Positions 34,414 through 42,640 of a stretch of DNA of 64,000 nt are shown here, one piece after another. Origin of the DNA: Planktothrix agardhii NIES-204 (lineage in GTDB: Bacteria; Cyanobacteriota; Cyanobacteriia; Cyanobacteriales; Microcoleaceae). How positions within the stretch are numbered: the stretch's first letter is position 1; each line of letters starts with the position of its first letter. The position numbers and the translations under genes are program-made. The notes below the pieces were generated by a model. The model searched no databases, was not told the origin of the DNA, and worked only from the letters and a program-made list of their open reading frames with translations. The DNA is taken from assembly GCA_003609755.1 (NCBI GenBank), contig AP017991.1, positions 842,001-906,000 on the forward strand, read 5' to 3'.

Positions 34414-34986
34414 TTAAAGCATAGCTTTAAAAGGGGAATTTTGAAACCAAGAAGAACGCGATAATTCCCAAACTAATACTTGACCATTGGCTAGGGTTTT
34501 TGTGTGCTGCATTCCAATTTTTTCTAGCAATCTTTTGGAACCGATATTATCAGCATCGCAGCCGGCTGTCACTTTTTCCACAGCAGGTTGAGAGAATGCC
34601 CAGTCTAACACTGCTTTTGTCGCTTCAGATCCGTATCCCTGTCGTCGATAGGAGGGAGCGATTTGATAGCCAATTTCCAGTGCTCCTGTGGGGGAACCTG
34701 TGGGGTCGGGGATATCTGGAATAATTTTAAGCATAACGTGACCAATTAGGGTATTTTCTGCTTGTTGAATCACTAAATTTCCCCATCCCCATTCTCCTTG
34801 TAATGGACTTTGAATCAGTATATTGGCAATTTCTGGCAAGTTATCATAAAATTCTTGATCAATCCAGTCAGATAAAACTGTAACACCTAGAACTTTTCCT
34901 AATTCAATATCGCCAATAATTGCTGCTTGTACAATTGGCAATTTAAAAGGCACTAAACGTAATCGTTTGGTAACAAGACCACCCAT
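34414..34986 (-). CDS. mvdB: GNAT-type N-acetyltransferase (MvdB/MdnD-like)
   Basis: A 190-residue RimJ/RimL-like acetyltransferase. The acetyl-CoA loop YRRQGYGSEATKAVLDW and the C-terminal VTAGCDADNIGSKRLLEKIG block are classic. In microviridin pathways it acetylates the N-terminal residue of the trimmed peptide. It lies 38 bases upstream of mvdC and 95 bases downstream of mvdA. Confidence 0.87.
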   Translation of the reverse strand: MGGLVTKRLRLVPFKLPIVQAAIIGDIELGKVLGVTVLSDWIDQEFYDNLPEIANILIQSPLQGEWGWGNLVIQQAENTLIGHVMLKIIPDIPDPTGSPTGALEIGYQIAPSYRRQGYGSEATKAVLDWAFSQPAVEKVTAGCDADNIGSKRLLEKIGMQHTKTLANGQVLVWELSRSSWFQNSPFKAML

Positions 34987-35018
34987 GTTATATATTAATC
35001 CTAATCGAGCGCAAAGAG

Positions 35019-35035
35019 GGTTGGGAGACCCAACC
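35019..35035 (-). promoter_or_regulatory. Hairpin between mvdA and mvdB
   Basis: GGTTGGG pairs perfectly with CCCAACC around an AGA loop. No T-run follows on the minus strand, so it may stabilise or process the message more than end it. Confidence 0.4.
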
Positions 35036-35081
35036 TATAGGATAAGATATTACAACCTATTGAGACTTATTATCTGGAAAT

Positions 35082-36875
35082 TTAATATTTTTTAAGAAAA
35101 TTGATCGCCGCGAATTTTTGCTGTTGGTAGTCTTCAACGCTCAAAAATTGCCAACGAGAATTTTCTGCAAGTTCTAGTACCCATTGATGATAATTAAATA
35201 GACTTTCACGATGTCCTACACTGATAAAAGTTGTCTGGGTTTGCTGTAATTGTTGATACAAACTTTCTTCATTAATTAAATCTAAAGCACTGGTGGCTTC
35301 ATCTAATATGGCGAAACTGGGACGGGTAACTAACATTCGGGCAAAGGCTAGTCGCTGTTGTTCTCCTAATGATAAAATATTTTCCCAATTTACTTGTTTA
35401 TCAAAAACATTAGTTTGAGTTAATAAATGTTGAAGGTTAACTTTTTCTAGGATTTTTTCAAGTTCTTGATCAGTAATTTGATCAGTGGTATGGGGATAAA
35501 GGAGTTGGTCACGCAGAGTGCCCAAAATAATATAAGGACGTTGGGGTAAAAATAACATTTCTTCGAGATCAGGACGCACTAAACGCCCGGTTCCTGCATT
35601 CCATAAACCTGCGATCGCTCGTAGCAAAGAACTTTTCCCGCGACCACTAGGGCCAACAATTAATAAACCTTTTCCCGATGGAACTGATAGGGATAAATTT
35701 TCAACAATTACTTTCTCATAATCTGGGGTTTGTAGAGTAAAATTCTCAAAAGCTAAACGGTTGTCTTCTACTGTTGTAATCCTACCGAGGTTTTTTGGTT
35801 CTAGGCTCACTGTTTTTAAGCCATCAGAAAAGGAGGCTAAACGCTCAATATAATTAGATAATTTTGCTGAAGTTCCCCACTCACTTACCAGTTGTCCCAA
35901 GGCATTAGAAAAGAGAAAACAGCATAAACTGGCTTGACTAATTTCTCCAAAATCAATTTTATCTTGAATGAACATTGGTGTCAGAATAAACATCGAAAAA
36001 ACACTAATCGCAGACTGATAGCCACGATTAAAAAGATCCTGAAATCTCTCCCAATTAATTCTTTGTTCAGCATTTTTGATAATATTATTAAATCTGCGTT
36101 CGATGATTTTTTCTTCCTGTTCCTCCCCTCGAAAAAAAGCAATGGATTCCGCATGATCTCGGACATGGGTTAGGGCATAATTATATTCAGCCTTAGAGTT
36201 AAGTTCCGCCCGATTAATCTTATTTAACTCTTGGGTTAAATACACCGCAATAAAGTTACCAGAAATGGTATAGATAACTAGATAAATAGTAATCTCTTGG
36301 GAAATTGTCCAAAGAATAACCAGAAAAGTGATCATTTGCAGACTCTTTTCTAATAAGGTTGTTAAAAACCTCAAGGTTATGGTGGTAATCGGTTCAATTT
36401 CTTGGGATAAACGTTGGTCAGGATTTTCTAAACCCGATGTAAAACCAATTTTATAATAGGCGCGATCGCTCAAATATTGTTTTAAGGTGTTATTACTTAG
36501 CCACTTATACCAATCAAGAGCAACTTTTTTCCTAACAAATTGAGCCAGGGCGACTAAACAGGTGATCAGCACAATCAAAAAGCTAGACAGCCAGAGAGTC
36601 TCAAGATACTTAGAAAGGTCTCTTTGTTCAATCACAATATCTAGGACATGGCGATTCCAGAAGCTGGCAAAAGCATCGACACTCACTAGCAAAATTATGC
36701 TTAAAACCATTAGAGCCAACATTCCCCAGGAACAAATCACATCGGAAAATGCCCGTCCATTTAACTCTGTGGGATACCAGTAAGGTTGAGCAATAATTTT
36801 AACATCTTGCAAAAATCGAGTCAAAGATGAAAGGGGATTGGTGATAGTTTTGTCAGGGGGAACTTGAGTTTGCAT
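35082..36875 (-). CDS. mvdA: ABC transporter, fused membrane and ATPase domains (MvdA/MdnE-like)
   Basis: A 597-residue half-transporter of the SbmA/ABCD-like class. About five or six membrane helices precede residue 330; the ATPase has Walker A GPSGRGKSS, signature LSLGEQQRLAFAR, Walker B FAILDEATSAL and a switch His in SVGHRES. There is no N-terminal C39 peptidase, so it exports the peptide but cannot cut off the leader. In microviridin systems it is also thought to hold the enzyme complex. A second, broken ATPase of the same subfamily lies at 39011-39673. Confidence 0.9.
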   Translation of the reverse strand: MQTQVPPDKTITNPLSSLTRFLQDVKIIAQPYWYPTELNGRAFSDVICSWGMLALMVLSIILLVSVDAFASFWNRHVLDIVIEQRDLSKYLETLWLSSFLIVLITCLVALAQFVRKKVALDWYKWLSNNTLKQYLSDRAYYKIGFTSGLENPDQRLSQEIEPITTITLRFLTTLLEKSLQMITFLVILWTISQEITIYLVIYTISGNFIAVYLTQELNKINRAELNSKAEYNYALTHVRDHAESIAFFRGEEQEEKIIERRFNNIIKNAEQRINWERFQDLFNRGYQSAISVFSMFILTPMFIQDKIDFGEISQASLCCFLFSNALGQLVSEWGTSAKLSNYIERLASFSDGLKTVSLEPKNLGRITTVEDNRLAFENFTLQTPDYEKVIVENLSLSVPSGKGLLIVGPSGRGKSSLLRAIAGLWNAGTGRLVRPDLEEMLFLPQRPYIILGTLRDQLLYPHTTDQITDQELEKILEKVNLQHLLTQTNVFDKQVNWENILSLGEQQRLAFARMLVTRPSFAILDEATSALDLINEESLYQQLQQTQTTFISVGHRESLFNYHQWVLELAENSRWQFLSVEDYQQQKFAAINFLKKY

Positions 36876-36918
36876 ATCCTAAAAAACTGGTAATTATTGA
36901 CACCGGATAAGTTATAAA

Positions 36919-37716
36919 TTATTTAACTTGACTAACTCTAAATGATTTCTTTGCTGCTACCAATAAATAAGTTATTGCTGAAGAACTTAATAAATTATCT
37001 ATAGCATTAACATTAGCATTATAGGTTTCTTCGTCCATCTTTTCTGATTGAAATTCTTCTCCCAGCCAAGATTTTAGATGTCGAAAATGTCGGAACCAAC
37101 ATTCCTCCGTCGCCTCCACGAATTGTAACTGTTGAAATCCTAACTGTTGGTAAATATTTTGATATTCGGCAATATCTTTAACCGTATTAGCTTGGGGAAC
37201 AGTCCAATCACCCAAATATTCTGTTGTGGCAAAACTCATATCCGAGAGAACTAAATTTCCCCCCGGTTTCAGCACCCGCCAAGCTTCTTTTAGAAACTTT
37301 TCTCTAGTATTAAAATAGAAAGCTGATTCTACACAAATAATATTATCAAAAAAATTATCCTCAAATTCAATATTGACCGCATCCATTAACAGGAATTTGC
37401 AGTCAGGAGCGTTCAAAATACTTCTTTCAATTTGTGTAGGCGAAATATTAATTCCCACAATTGCTGCCGAGGAATAATAATTGAGGAGGTAACTGGTTGT
37501 TGCGCCCAAACCGGAGCCAACATCGAGAATATTTCCCTGCTTTTCGGGAATAAATTCTAAAAGTTTTTCCATCAAATTAAAACAAGATTCCTCTTGATTT
37601 TGGGTATCTGATTGCCAGTAACCCACATTAAAAAACTCGTTTTGACCATAAATTTCCCGAGTTGAAGGATTGAGAATTAAACTATCAAATTTACTAATCC
37701 ATTCATTTTTATCCAT
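36919..37716 (-). CDS. SAM-dependent methyltransferase in the extended microviridin operon
   Basis: A 265-residue class I methyltransferase of the small-molecule (UbiE/sterol-like) type: motif I NILDVGSGLGATTSYLL, motif II VGINISPTQIERS, FDNIICVESAFYFNTREKFLKEAWRVLKPGGNLVLSD. A GGAGATT five bases before the ATG at 37716 fixes the start; the frame also opens at 37770. It lies 43 bases upstream of mvdA on the same strand. Known microviridins are not methylated as far as I recall, so it may add a new modification or belong to another product. Confidence 0.8.
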   Translation of the reverse strand: MDKNEWISKFDSLILNPSTREIYGQNEFFNVGYWQSDTQNQEESCFNLMEKLLEFIPEKQGNILDVGSGLGATTSYLLNYYSSAAIVGINISPTQIERSILNAPDCKFLLMDAVNIEFEDNFFDNIICVESAFYFNTREKFLKEAWRVLKPGGNLVLSDMSFATTEYLGDWTVPQANTVKDIAEYQNIYQQLGFQQLQFVEATEECWFRHFRHLKSWLGEEFQSEKMDEETYNANVNAIDNLLSSSAITYLLVAAKKSFRVSQVK

Positions 37717-37793
37717 TTTTAATCTCCAGTTTTGATCTTTGATTGATTTATCTGTAAGGCTTTTTGCCACTCCACAATTATATGATCAGTACG

Positions 37794-38963
37794 CTACTGC
37801 AAATGTCTCCATATTCCTTGACAACGTTCTATAATTAGTCCTTGAAAAACTGACAAAGTTGATGGGTGAATGTCTATCTTGTACAGCGAGAAAATACCTG
37901 TAGGACTTTTCAGATTTAACTCCCTGCGGGTAATAGATAATGCTTGCGCTCGATGAAGTTCCACCGCTTGTAGTAAACCGGGATAACTCAAATTACGCAA
38001 AGCTAATTGACCATTTTTAGTAATATAAATGGCATCATTTTGAAAAAGATATTCTAAGCTAATCAAACTAGCATGAACATCCGTATCTTTTTCTACCCCA
38101 CCTAAACGGTGAGCATCTAAACCAAAGCGAATGCAGAAATTAACCGCTACCAATTTCCCAGCTTCTTCAGCAGGTAAAGTGCAAGCGGCAAACTCAAATC
38201 CGAGACTATCCGATCGCCATTCTTCTACACCCGCGTATGTATAATTTTGAAAAAGGTTCTGGTTTGCCTTGAAATCAAATCCTAAACCGCTTGCATGGCC
38301 GGCTTCATGTACTTGAGTGTCAACGTGGCGATAGCGTTCACTATTGATTTCATCTTCTAAGGGGCCTAATAATAAATTAGCAGTTTCCGGTTCAAAAATT
38401 GTTTGGATACATTGGTGGCTGAAACCTAAAAAACGTCGTCGCTGTTCACTGGAATTGTTTAATGCTGGGCCATCAATACTATTAGGAAAAAGCCAGCCAT
38501 TGGGAACAATGAAGGCTTCACCTTTTTCCCCACTAAGATGACCGCAACTGGCAATTTCGGTAAAGGAAAGGTTTCTAGGAACAGGTTGACCTAAAGTGCC
38601 AAATTTTTCCCGACTGAGATTTTCTAATTGTTCAATAGAGGGTTGAGAATTATCGTGTATTTTTCCAGAAATCGCACTTAAAGTTACCTGACCTTGGCAT
38701 TGTCGATTAATTTTATAAGGGGCAATAATTAAGAAATAACCATTTTTACCAATAAAATCCATATTGATAAAATCTTCCGCCAAAATACTCCAGTCGTTAT
38801 TTTCTAAAGCCTCTGCTGTTTTTAGTAGCCATTCGTGGGGAAGTTCACAAGAATTTTTAGCCTGTTGACGCAATTTTTTGGCAGCAATAGTAATTTCATT
38901 TTGCTGAATATCTTGAACTACTTGTTTGACTAAATTTTGTTCATCTACGAGGGCTATTGTCAT
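37794..38963 (-). CDS. HExxH metallopeptidase-like protein, first gene of the extended microviridin operon
   Basis: A 389-residue soluble protein of no family I can name. Near residues 217-225 it has HEAGHASGLG, a full zinc-binding HExxH followed by Gly, and about 25 residues on an acidic EEWRSD that could give the third ligand. The rest (FIVPNGWLFPNSID, YLFQNDAIYITKNGQL) is unfamiliar. There is no signal peptide, so it would act in the cytosol. It is same-strand with and close to the methyltransferase and mvdA. Removal of the microviridin leader needs a peptidase, and no classic one is in the cluster, so this is a reasoned candidate. Confidence 0.65.
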   Translation of the reverse strand: MTIALVDEQNLVKQVVQDIQQNEITIAAKKLRQQAKNSCELPHEWLLKTAEALENNDWSILAEDFINMDFIGKNGYFLIIAPYKINRQCQGQVTLSAISGKIHDNSQPSIEQLENLSREKFGTLGQPVPRNLSFTEIASCGHLSGEKGEAFIVPNGWLFPNSIDGPALNNSSEQRRRFLGFSHQCIQTIFEPETANLLLGPLEDEINSERYRHVDTQVHEAGHASGLGFDFKANQNLFQNYTYAGVEEWRSDSLGFEFAACTLPAEEAGKLVAVNFCIRFGLDAHRLGGVEKDTDVHASLISLEYLFQNDAIYITKNGQLALRNLSYPGLLQAVELHRAQALSITRRELNLKSPTGIFSLYKIDIHPSTLSVFQGLIIERCQGIWRHLQ

Positions 38964-39010
38964 TTTTTATCTGTCCTGAATTTTGATGTAAATTATATTT
39001 TGATTTACCG

Positions 39011-39673
39011 CTAAACCCTTAGCCACTTCGAGACCCGGGAATCTTTGTTATAGCGATAGGTAAAGCCGTCATTGCCAGTAATAGACTTACCAAGGCTGGC
39101 TTTACTTCTGATAGTGCCTATTGAGTAGTTGGTCAAGACCTCCATTTCTTTATGGGAAAATCCCTCAAATTTGTCAGTTAATACCGCTATTTCAGGTATG
39201 GGCTGAGTCGGGGATTCATTACTAGACAGATTGTCTATGGTGATTTGAGCATTGTCAAGGGGAATATTGATAATTTCTTTAGCTTTTTGCCGATGATAAT
39301 CCTGTACGGTTAACAGTTACCAACCAGAATCGGGTGAGAGTTCCAAAACCCATTGGTGGTAATCAAAAATACTTTCCCGATGTCCCACACTAATAAAGGT
39401 TGTTTTTGTTTCTTTTAACTGTTGATATAAATTCTTTTCATTGATCAAATCCAAAGCACTAGTTGATTCATCTAAGATAACAAAATGAGGACGGGTCACT
39501 AATATTCGGGCAAAAGCCAAACGTTGTTGTTCCCCTAGTGATAATATATTTTCCCAAGGGACTTCTTGATCAAAGCCTCCGACCCTGGTAAGCACATCTT
39601 GAAGATTCACTTGTTGTAGAACTTCACTGAGTTCTTGATCGCTCACTTGACGATTCACATTCGGATAAATTAA
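39011..39673 (-). pseudogene. Broken ABC transporter ATPase related to mvdA, with C-terminal extension
   Basis: The frame from LIYPN to SPDSGW (39317 upward) matches the last 130 residues of MvdA: LSLGEQQRLAFAR, FVILDESTSALDL, FISVGHRES. The membrane domain and Walker A are gone, the match ending near 39673 in HIP1-rich sequence. At 39317-39319 an in-frame TAA replaces the Gln of the MvdA SRWQFLSV. The same frame then stays open to 39011, first matching MvdA again (LLTVQDYHRQK against FLSVEDYQQQK) and then giving about 80 unfamiliar residues ending KWLRV. It is a decayed second transporter. Confidence 0.8.
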
Positions 39674-39876
39674 GTGAAGCGCGATCGCACTTCAGATGGT
39701 TTTTGTTATTATAGCTCTGCTCGCTGGATAGCAAGGTGCGATGCCCAAAAGCGTGAAAAAAGGCAAGGTGCGATTTTGGGAAAATAAGAGTGCGATCGCA
39801 TTTTGGGGAAGATAGAAATGTGCGATCGCCAATCTAATGAGTTAAAATAAAAAAGACATATAACTCTGTGGTCAAC

Positions 39877-40101
39877 ATGGACAGGATATCGGTCAACCCT
39901 CAAATCCACTTCGGTAAGCCTTGCATAGTGGGTACGCGCATTACTGTTCAGAGTGTTCTCGAATTACTAAATGAAGGACTTTCTTTTGCAGAAATTATCC
40001 GAGACTACTATCCCGATTTGCAAGTAGAGGATATTAGAGCCTGCCTACAGTATGCGATCGCACTGGTGGCGGCTGAAGATGTGCATTTGGCATTAGCTTA
40101 A
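39877..40101 (+). CDS. DUF433 antitoxin
   Basis: A 74-residue protein: ISVNPQIHFGKPCIVGTRITVQSVLELLNEGLSF... is the standard DUF433 HTH antitoxin. The frame opens at GTG 39868, but the ATG at 39877 fits the family start. It is three bases upstream of a DUF5615 toxin gene. HIP1 sites crowd both flanks of the pair. Confidence 0.85.
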   Translation: MDRISVNPQIHFGKPCIVGTRITVQSVLELLNEGLSFAEIIRDYYPDLQVEDIRACLQYAIALVAAEDVHLALA

Positions 40102-40104
40102 ATT

Positions 40105-40464
40105 ATGAAGTTTCTGATAGACCAAGATGTATACGCTGTCACCACAAAATTTTTGATTGATGCAGGACATGATGTAATTGTTGTCGCTCAAATGGGTCTA
40201 GCGCAAGCAAGTGATGAAGAAATACTCAGAGTAGCCCAAGCAGAAAATCGCATCCTTATTACGCGAGACAGAGATTACGGAAATCTTATTTTTGTAAGGG
40301 CGATCGCAACAGGTGTGATTTACCTTCGAGTTTTACCTAAAACGGTGAATGCAGTTCATAACGAACTAGCAGGAGTCATAGAAAATTACTCTGAAGTAGA
40401 ACTAAAAGGGGCATTTGTGGTTGTAGAACCTGATGGACATCGGTTTAGAAAACCGCTTACATAG
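40105..40464 (+). CDS. DUF5615 PIN-like toxin
   Basis: A 119-residue Mut7-C/PIN-like protein: MKFLIDQDVYAVTTKFLIDAGHDV, then EEILRVAQAENRILITRDRDYGNL. The acidic residues D7, D9 and the RDRDYG site are intact. It is the usual partner of DUF433 and is probably an RNase toxin. Confidence 0.85.
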   Translation: MKFLIDQDVYAVTTKFLIDAGHDVIVVAQMGLAQASDEEILRVAQAENRILITRDRDYGNLIFVRAIATGVIYLRVLPKTVNAVHNELAGVIENYSEVELKGAFVVVEPDGHRFRKPLT

Positions 40465-40595
40465 AGAGTTAATTAATCTGGTGCTGGAAAGGAAAGGGCG
40501 ATCGCATTTTTAAAAATGAAGTGCGATCGCATTTTCCTCGATCCTAAATTGCTATAATAACAATCAACCCGAAAATCTCAACATCAAGCATAATG

Positions 40596-41105
40596 TTATA
40601 AATCTACCTGATTAATAGCATCTAAAGAAAGATTTAAAGCCTCTGCAATTTGCTCATTATTCAAGCCAAATAGCCGTAATTTATTAATCGATTCTATATT
40701 AACTTTGTTTTTTCTGGTTTTGGTATTAACAGTAATAGGTTTACTTTTATTTGAGGAAGGAGTTGGATTATCTGGACAAATATTGATATAGTTAATTTCT
40801 TTACTGTTTTGAAAAGTAGTATTATTATTACCAAGATTTATGTTTAAATTTATTTGTCTATCGAGTACAGATTTAAGATTATTTTTATCAACAGTTTCAC
40901 CAAAGAAATTAGATAAAAGTTGTAACAGCTTGTAACCCTCATCCTTCGCATGACCCGCAGTACAACCGTAGGTTTCTGCAATGTCAGTATACCTCTGTCG
41001 TTTCAGTGTTCCCTCAATAATTCCCCGTTGCAAATCGTTGAGATGTTTGCCTGTTTTAGAGGAGATAATTTCATCTACAAACTGTAATATATCAGGAATG
41101 TCCAT
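40596..41105 (-). CDS. Small protein with a vMAP/NACHT-associated type N-terminal HTH
   Basis: A 169-residue protein. Residues 1-80 match the HTH-like domain found at the N-terminus of many cyanobacterial STAND ATPases and vWA-MoxR-associated proteins (KTGKHLNDLQRGIIEGTL, YTDIAETYGCTAGHAKDEG, FGETVDKNNLKSVLDR). An Asn-rich linker and a second short HTH-like piece (LRLFGLNNEQIAEALNLSLDAI) follow; no ATPase is present. The ATG at 41105 fits the domain start, though the frame opens at 41171. It faces the GTPase gene across a gap with decamer repeats, so it is a likely regulator of that unit. Confidence 0.6.
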   Translation of the reverse strand: MDIPDILQFVDEIISSKTGKHLNDLQRGIIEGTLKRQRYTDIAETYGCTAGHAKDEGYKLLQLLSNFFGETVDKNNLKSVLDRQINLNINLGNNNTTFQNSKEINYINICPDNPTPSSNKSKPITVNTKTRKNKVNIESINKLRLFGLNNEQIAEALNLSLDAINQVDL

Positions 41106-41140
41106 CGGTAAAGACCTGAAAAAACCTGCCGTTATTATAT

Positions 41141-41218
41141 CCGTCCTTTTCCGTCTTTTTCCGCCCTTCACTAAAATTTTAGAAATTCCCGTCTTTTTCC
41201 GCCCTTTTCCGTCTTTAC
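41141..41218. promoter_or_regulatory. Six decamer iterons in the divergent gap, possible operator
   Basis: Two groups of three direct decamers with consensus CCGTCTTTTT or CCGCCCTTTT: 41141-41170 and 41189-41218. Decamers are one helical turn apart, which places each copy on the same DNA face. They lie between the HTH gene (start 41105) and the GTPase gene (start 41281). Confidence 0.5.
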
Positions 41219-41280
41219 AGATTTTATCAGAGAACTTTAGTATAGGTTAAGACTTAAAAAATGTGTTTTGTCTAATATTT

Positions 41281-41991
41281 ATGGTTGGCATTGAAATCTT
41301 TATCGCTTTTGCCGTTGGCGCGGTGGTAAGCGGATCAGTTGTCTATAAATGGGAAGATATTTTTTATTCCCTCCAGGGAAAGAAAATCGCCGTCTTAGGC
41401 GCAAAGAGAGTCGGCAAAACTACCCTTTTTAAATATATGGAAAAGGGGATTTTGATTGAGCAATATAACCAAACTGCCAATAGAGAAGATGTAGAAAGAA
41501 TACGCATTAAGCTCGGCGATCTGGATATTCGGCTCAAAAAAACTGATGATCTTCCAGGGAGTGGAAGTACAGATGGACTAGGGCATGACAGCATAGATCA
41601 ATATTATAAGTGGAAACAACTCTTTGAAGAAGCTGATTTAGTTTTATATCTTGTTAGAACAGATATGTTGCTAAAACATGATTCAGAAACGGAAAAACGG
41701 GCTGACGATGATCTAAAACAGATTCAAATCTGGATTAAAGAACTAGATGCAACAGAAAGAAAGCAATTCTTTATTGTTGGTAATCATTGGGATTCTGATC
41801 CCGTCTATAAAAATCTTACTCCTGATCAGAGGGGTAACTACCAAAGTCAATTTACATCCCTTCCCATTGTAAAAAGAATGATTCAGCTTGCTGGCGGCGC
41901 AGCTAAAGTCAAAGTTACCTTGGGAAGTTTGGCAAATGAAAATGATGCAAACTATCTAATTCAGACAATTTTTAGGCAGGTAGAGAAATGA
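41281..41991 (+). CDS. P-loop GTPase with N-terminal membrane anchor
   Basis: A 236-residue protein. A hydrophobic segment (IFIAFAVGAVVSGSVVY) anchors the N-terminus. The GTPase part has G1 GAKRVGKTT, a G3-like DLPG, and G4 as NHWD in place of NKxD. A GTG at 41263 could also start it. It overlaps the next gene by four bases (ATGA). I know no named family with this exact layout; it resembles GTPases of bacterial conflict or membrane-stress systems only in broad terms. With the next two genes it forms a tight operon. Confidence 0.65.
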   Translation: MVGIEIFIAFAVGAVVSGSVVYKWEDIFYSLQGKKIAVLGAKRVGKTTLFKYMEKGILIEQYNQTANREDVERIRIKLGDLDIRLKKTDDLPGSGSTDGLGHDSIDQYYKWKQLFEEADLVLYLVRTDMLLKHDSETEKRADDDLKQIQIWIKELDATERKQFFIVGNHWDSDPVYKNLTPDQRGNYQSQFTSLPIVKRMIQLAGGAAKVKVTLGSLANENDANYLIQTIFRQVEK

Positions 41992-42602
41992 CAAATTTAT
42001 CATTTTTTGCTCAGAATCTTGACAATAAATCTCGTGATATCATCATTCAAAATGGAGAAGAATTATATAATGATGAATCACGGCGAAAGCTTGTGTTTGA
42101 AATTTCTGAGGTTCGTGCAAAAAAAATAGAAATTGCACTCTATGGCCCATCGGTTACTGTTCGTCACAGCGATCCTAAATTTGTCATGGAAGTTATACCT
42201 GTTGAGAAAGATGAAAGTAATCGTCTGGCTCCAATTGTTATCTATGGAGAGTTCCCAGAGGAAGGCTCATCAGACTGGGTTAATAATGTATGTAATGAGA
42301 TTCAAGGAGTTATCTCCAATCAAATTAAAAGAACATTACAAAACGGGACATTAGAATCAATTAAAAAATGGTTGAATGACGAATTAGAAGCAAAAAAAAA
42401 GAAGGTGCAGTTCCAAAGAAACCTTATCAGTCTGTCAACGAGTTTTTTCCTTCCTTTGGCAGTAAGCTTACTGCTCCAGTTTCAAGGGTGGCAATTAACA
42501 CTGCTACAAATTGGAGGGTTAATAGGACTAATCAACCTATTGGTAATGTCCCTACAAATATTCCTAATCAACTCCCATCAGAGCAAATTCAACCTGAAAT
42601 AA
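41988..42602 (+). CDS. Unknown protein with C-terminal membrane hairpin
   Basis: A 204-residue protein. Residues 1-125 are soluble and of mixed character (RRKLVFEISEVRAKKIEIALYG...). A charged coiled-coil-like helix (KKWLNDELEAKKKKVQFQR) leads into two hydrophobic segments near residues 145-195. It is translationally coupled to the GTPase gene, so the two products probably meet at the membrane. No family recognised. Confidence 0.6.
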   Translation: MTNLSFFAQNLDNKSRDIIIQNGEELYNDESRRKLVFEISEVRAKKIEIALYGPSVTVRHSDPKFVMEVIPVEKDESNRLAPIVIYGEFPEEGSSDWVNNVCNEIQGVISNQIKRTLQNGTLESIKKWLNDELEAKKKKVQFQRNLISLSTSFFLPLAVSLLLQFQGWQLTLLQIGGLIGLINLLVMSLQIFLINSHQSKFNLK

Positions 42603-42640
42603 TCCCTAATAAACCTGATAATATAAATCCAACAAAACAG

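Noticed and set aside
42488-42640. Longer N-terminus of the third gene of the GTPase unit from GTG 42488
   Set aside because: It would overlap the previous gene by 115 bases and has no ribosome site; it remains possible but is less likely than ATG 42641.
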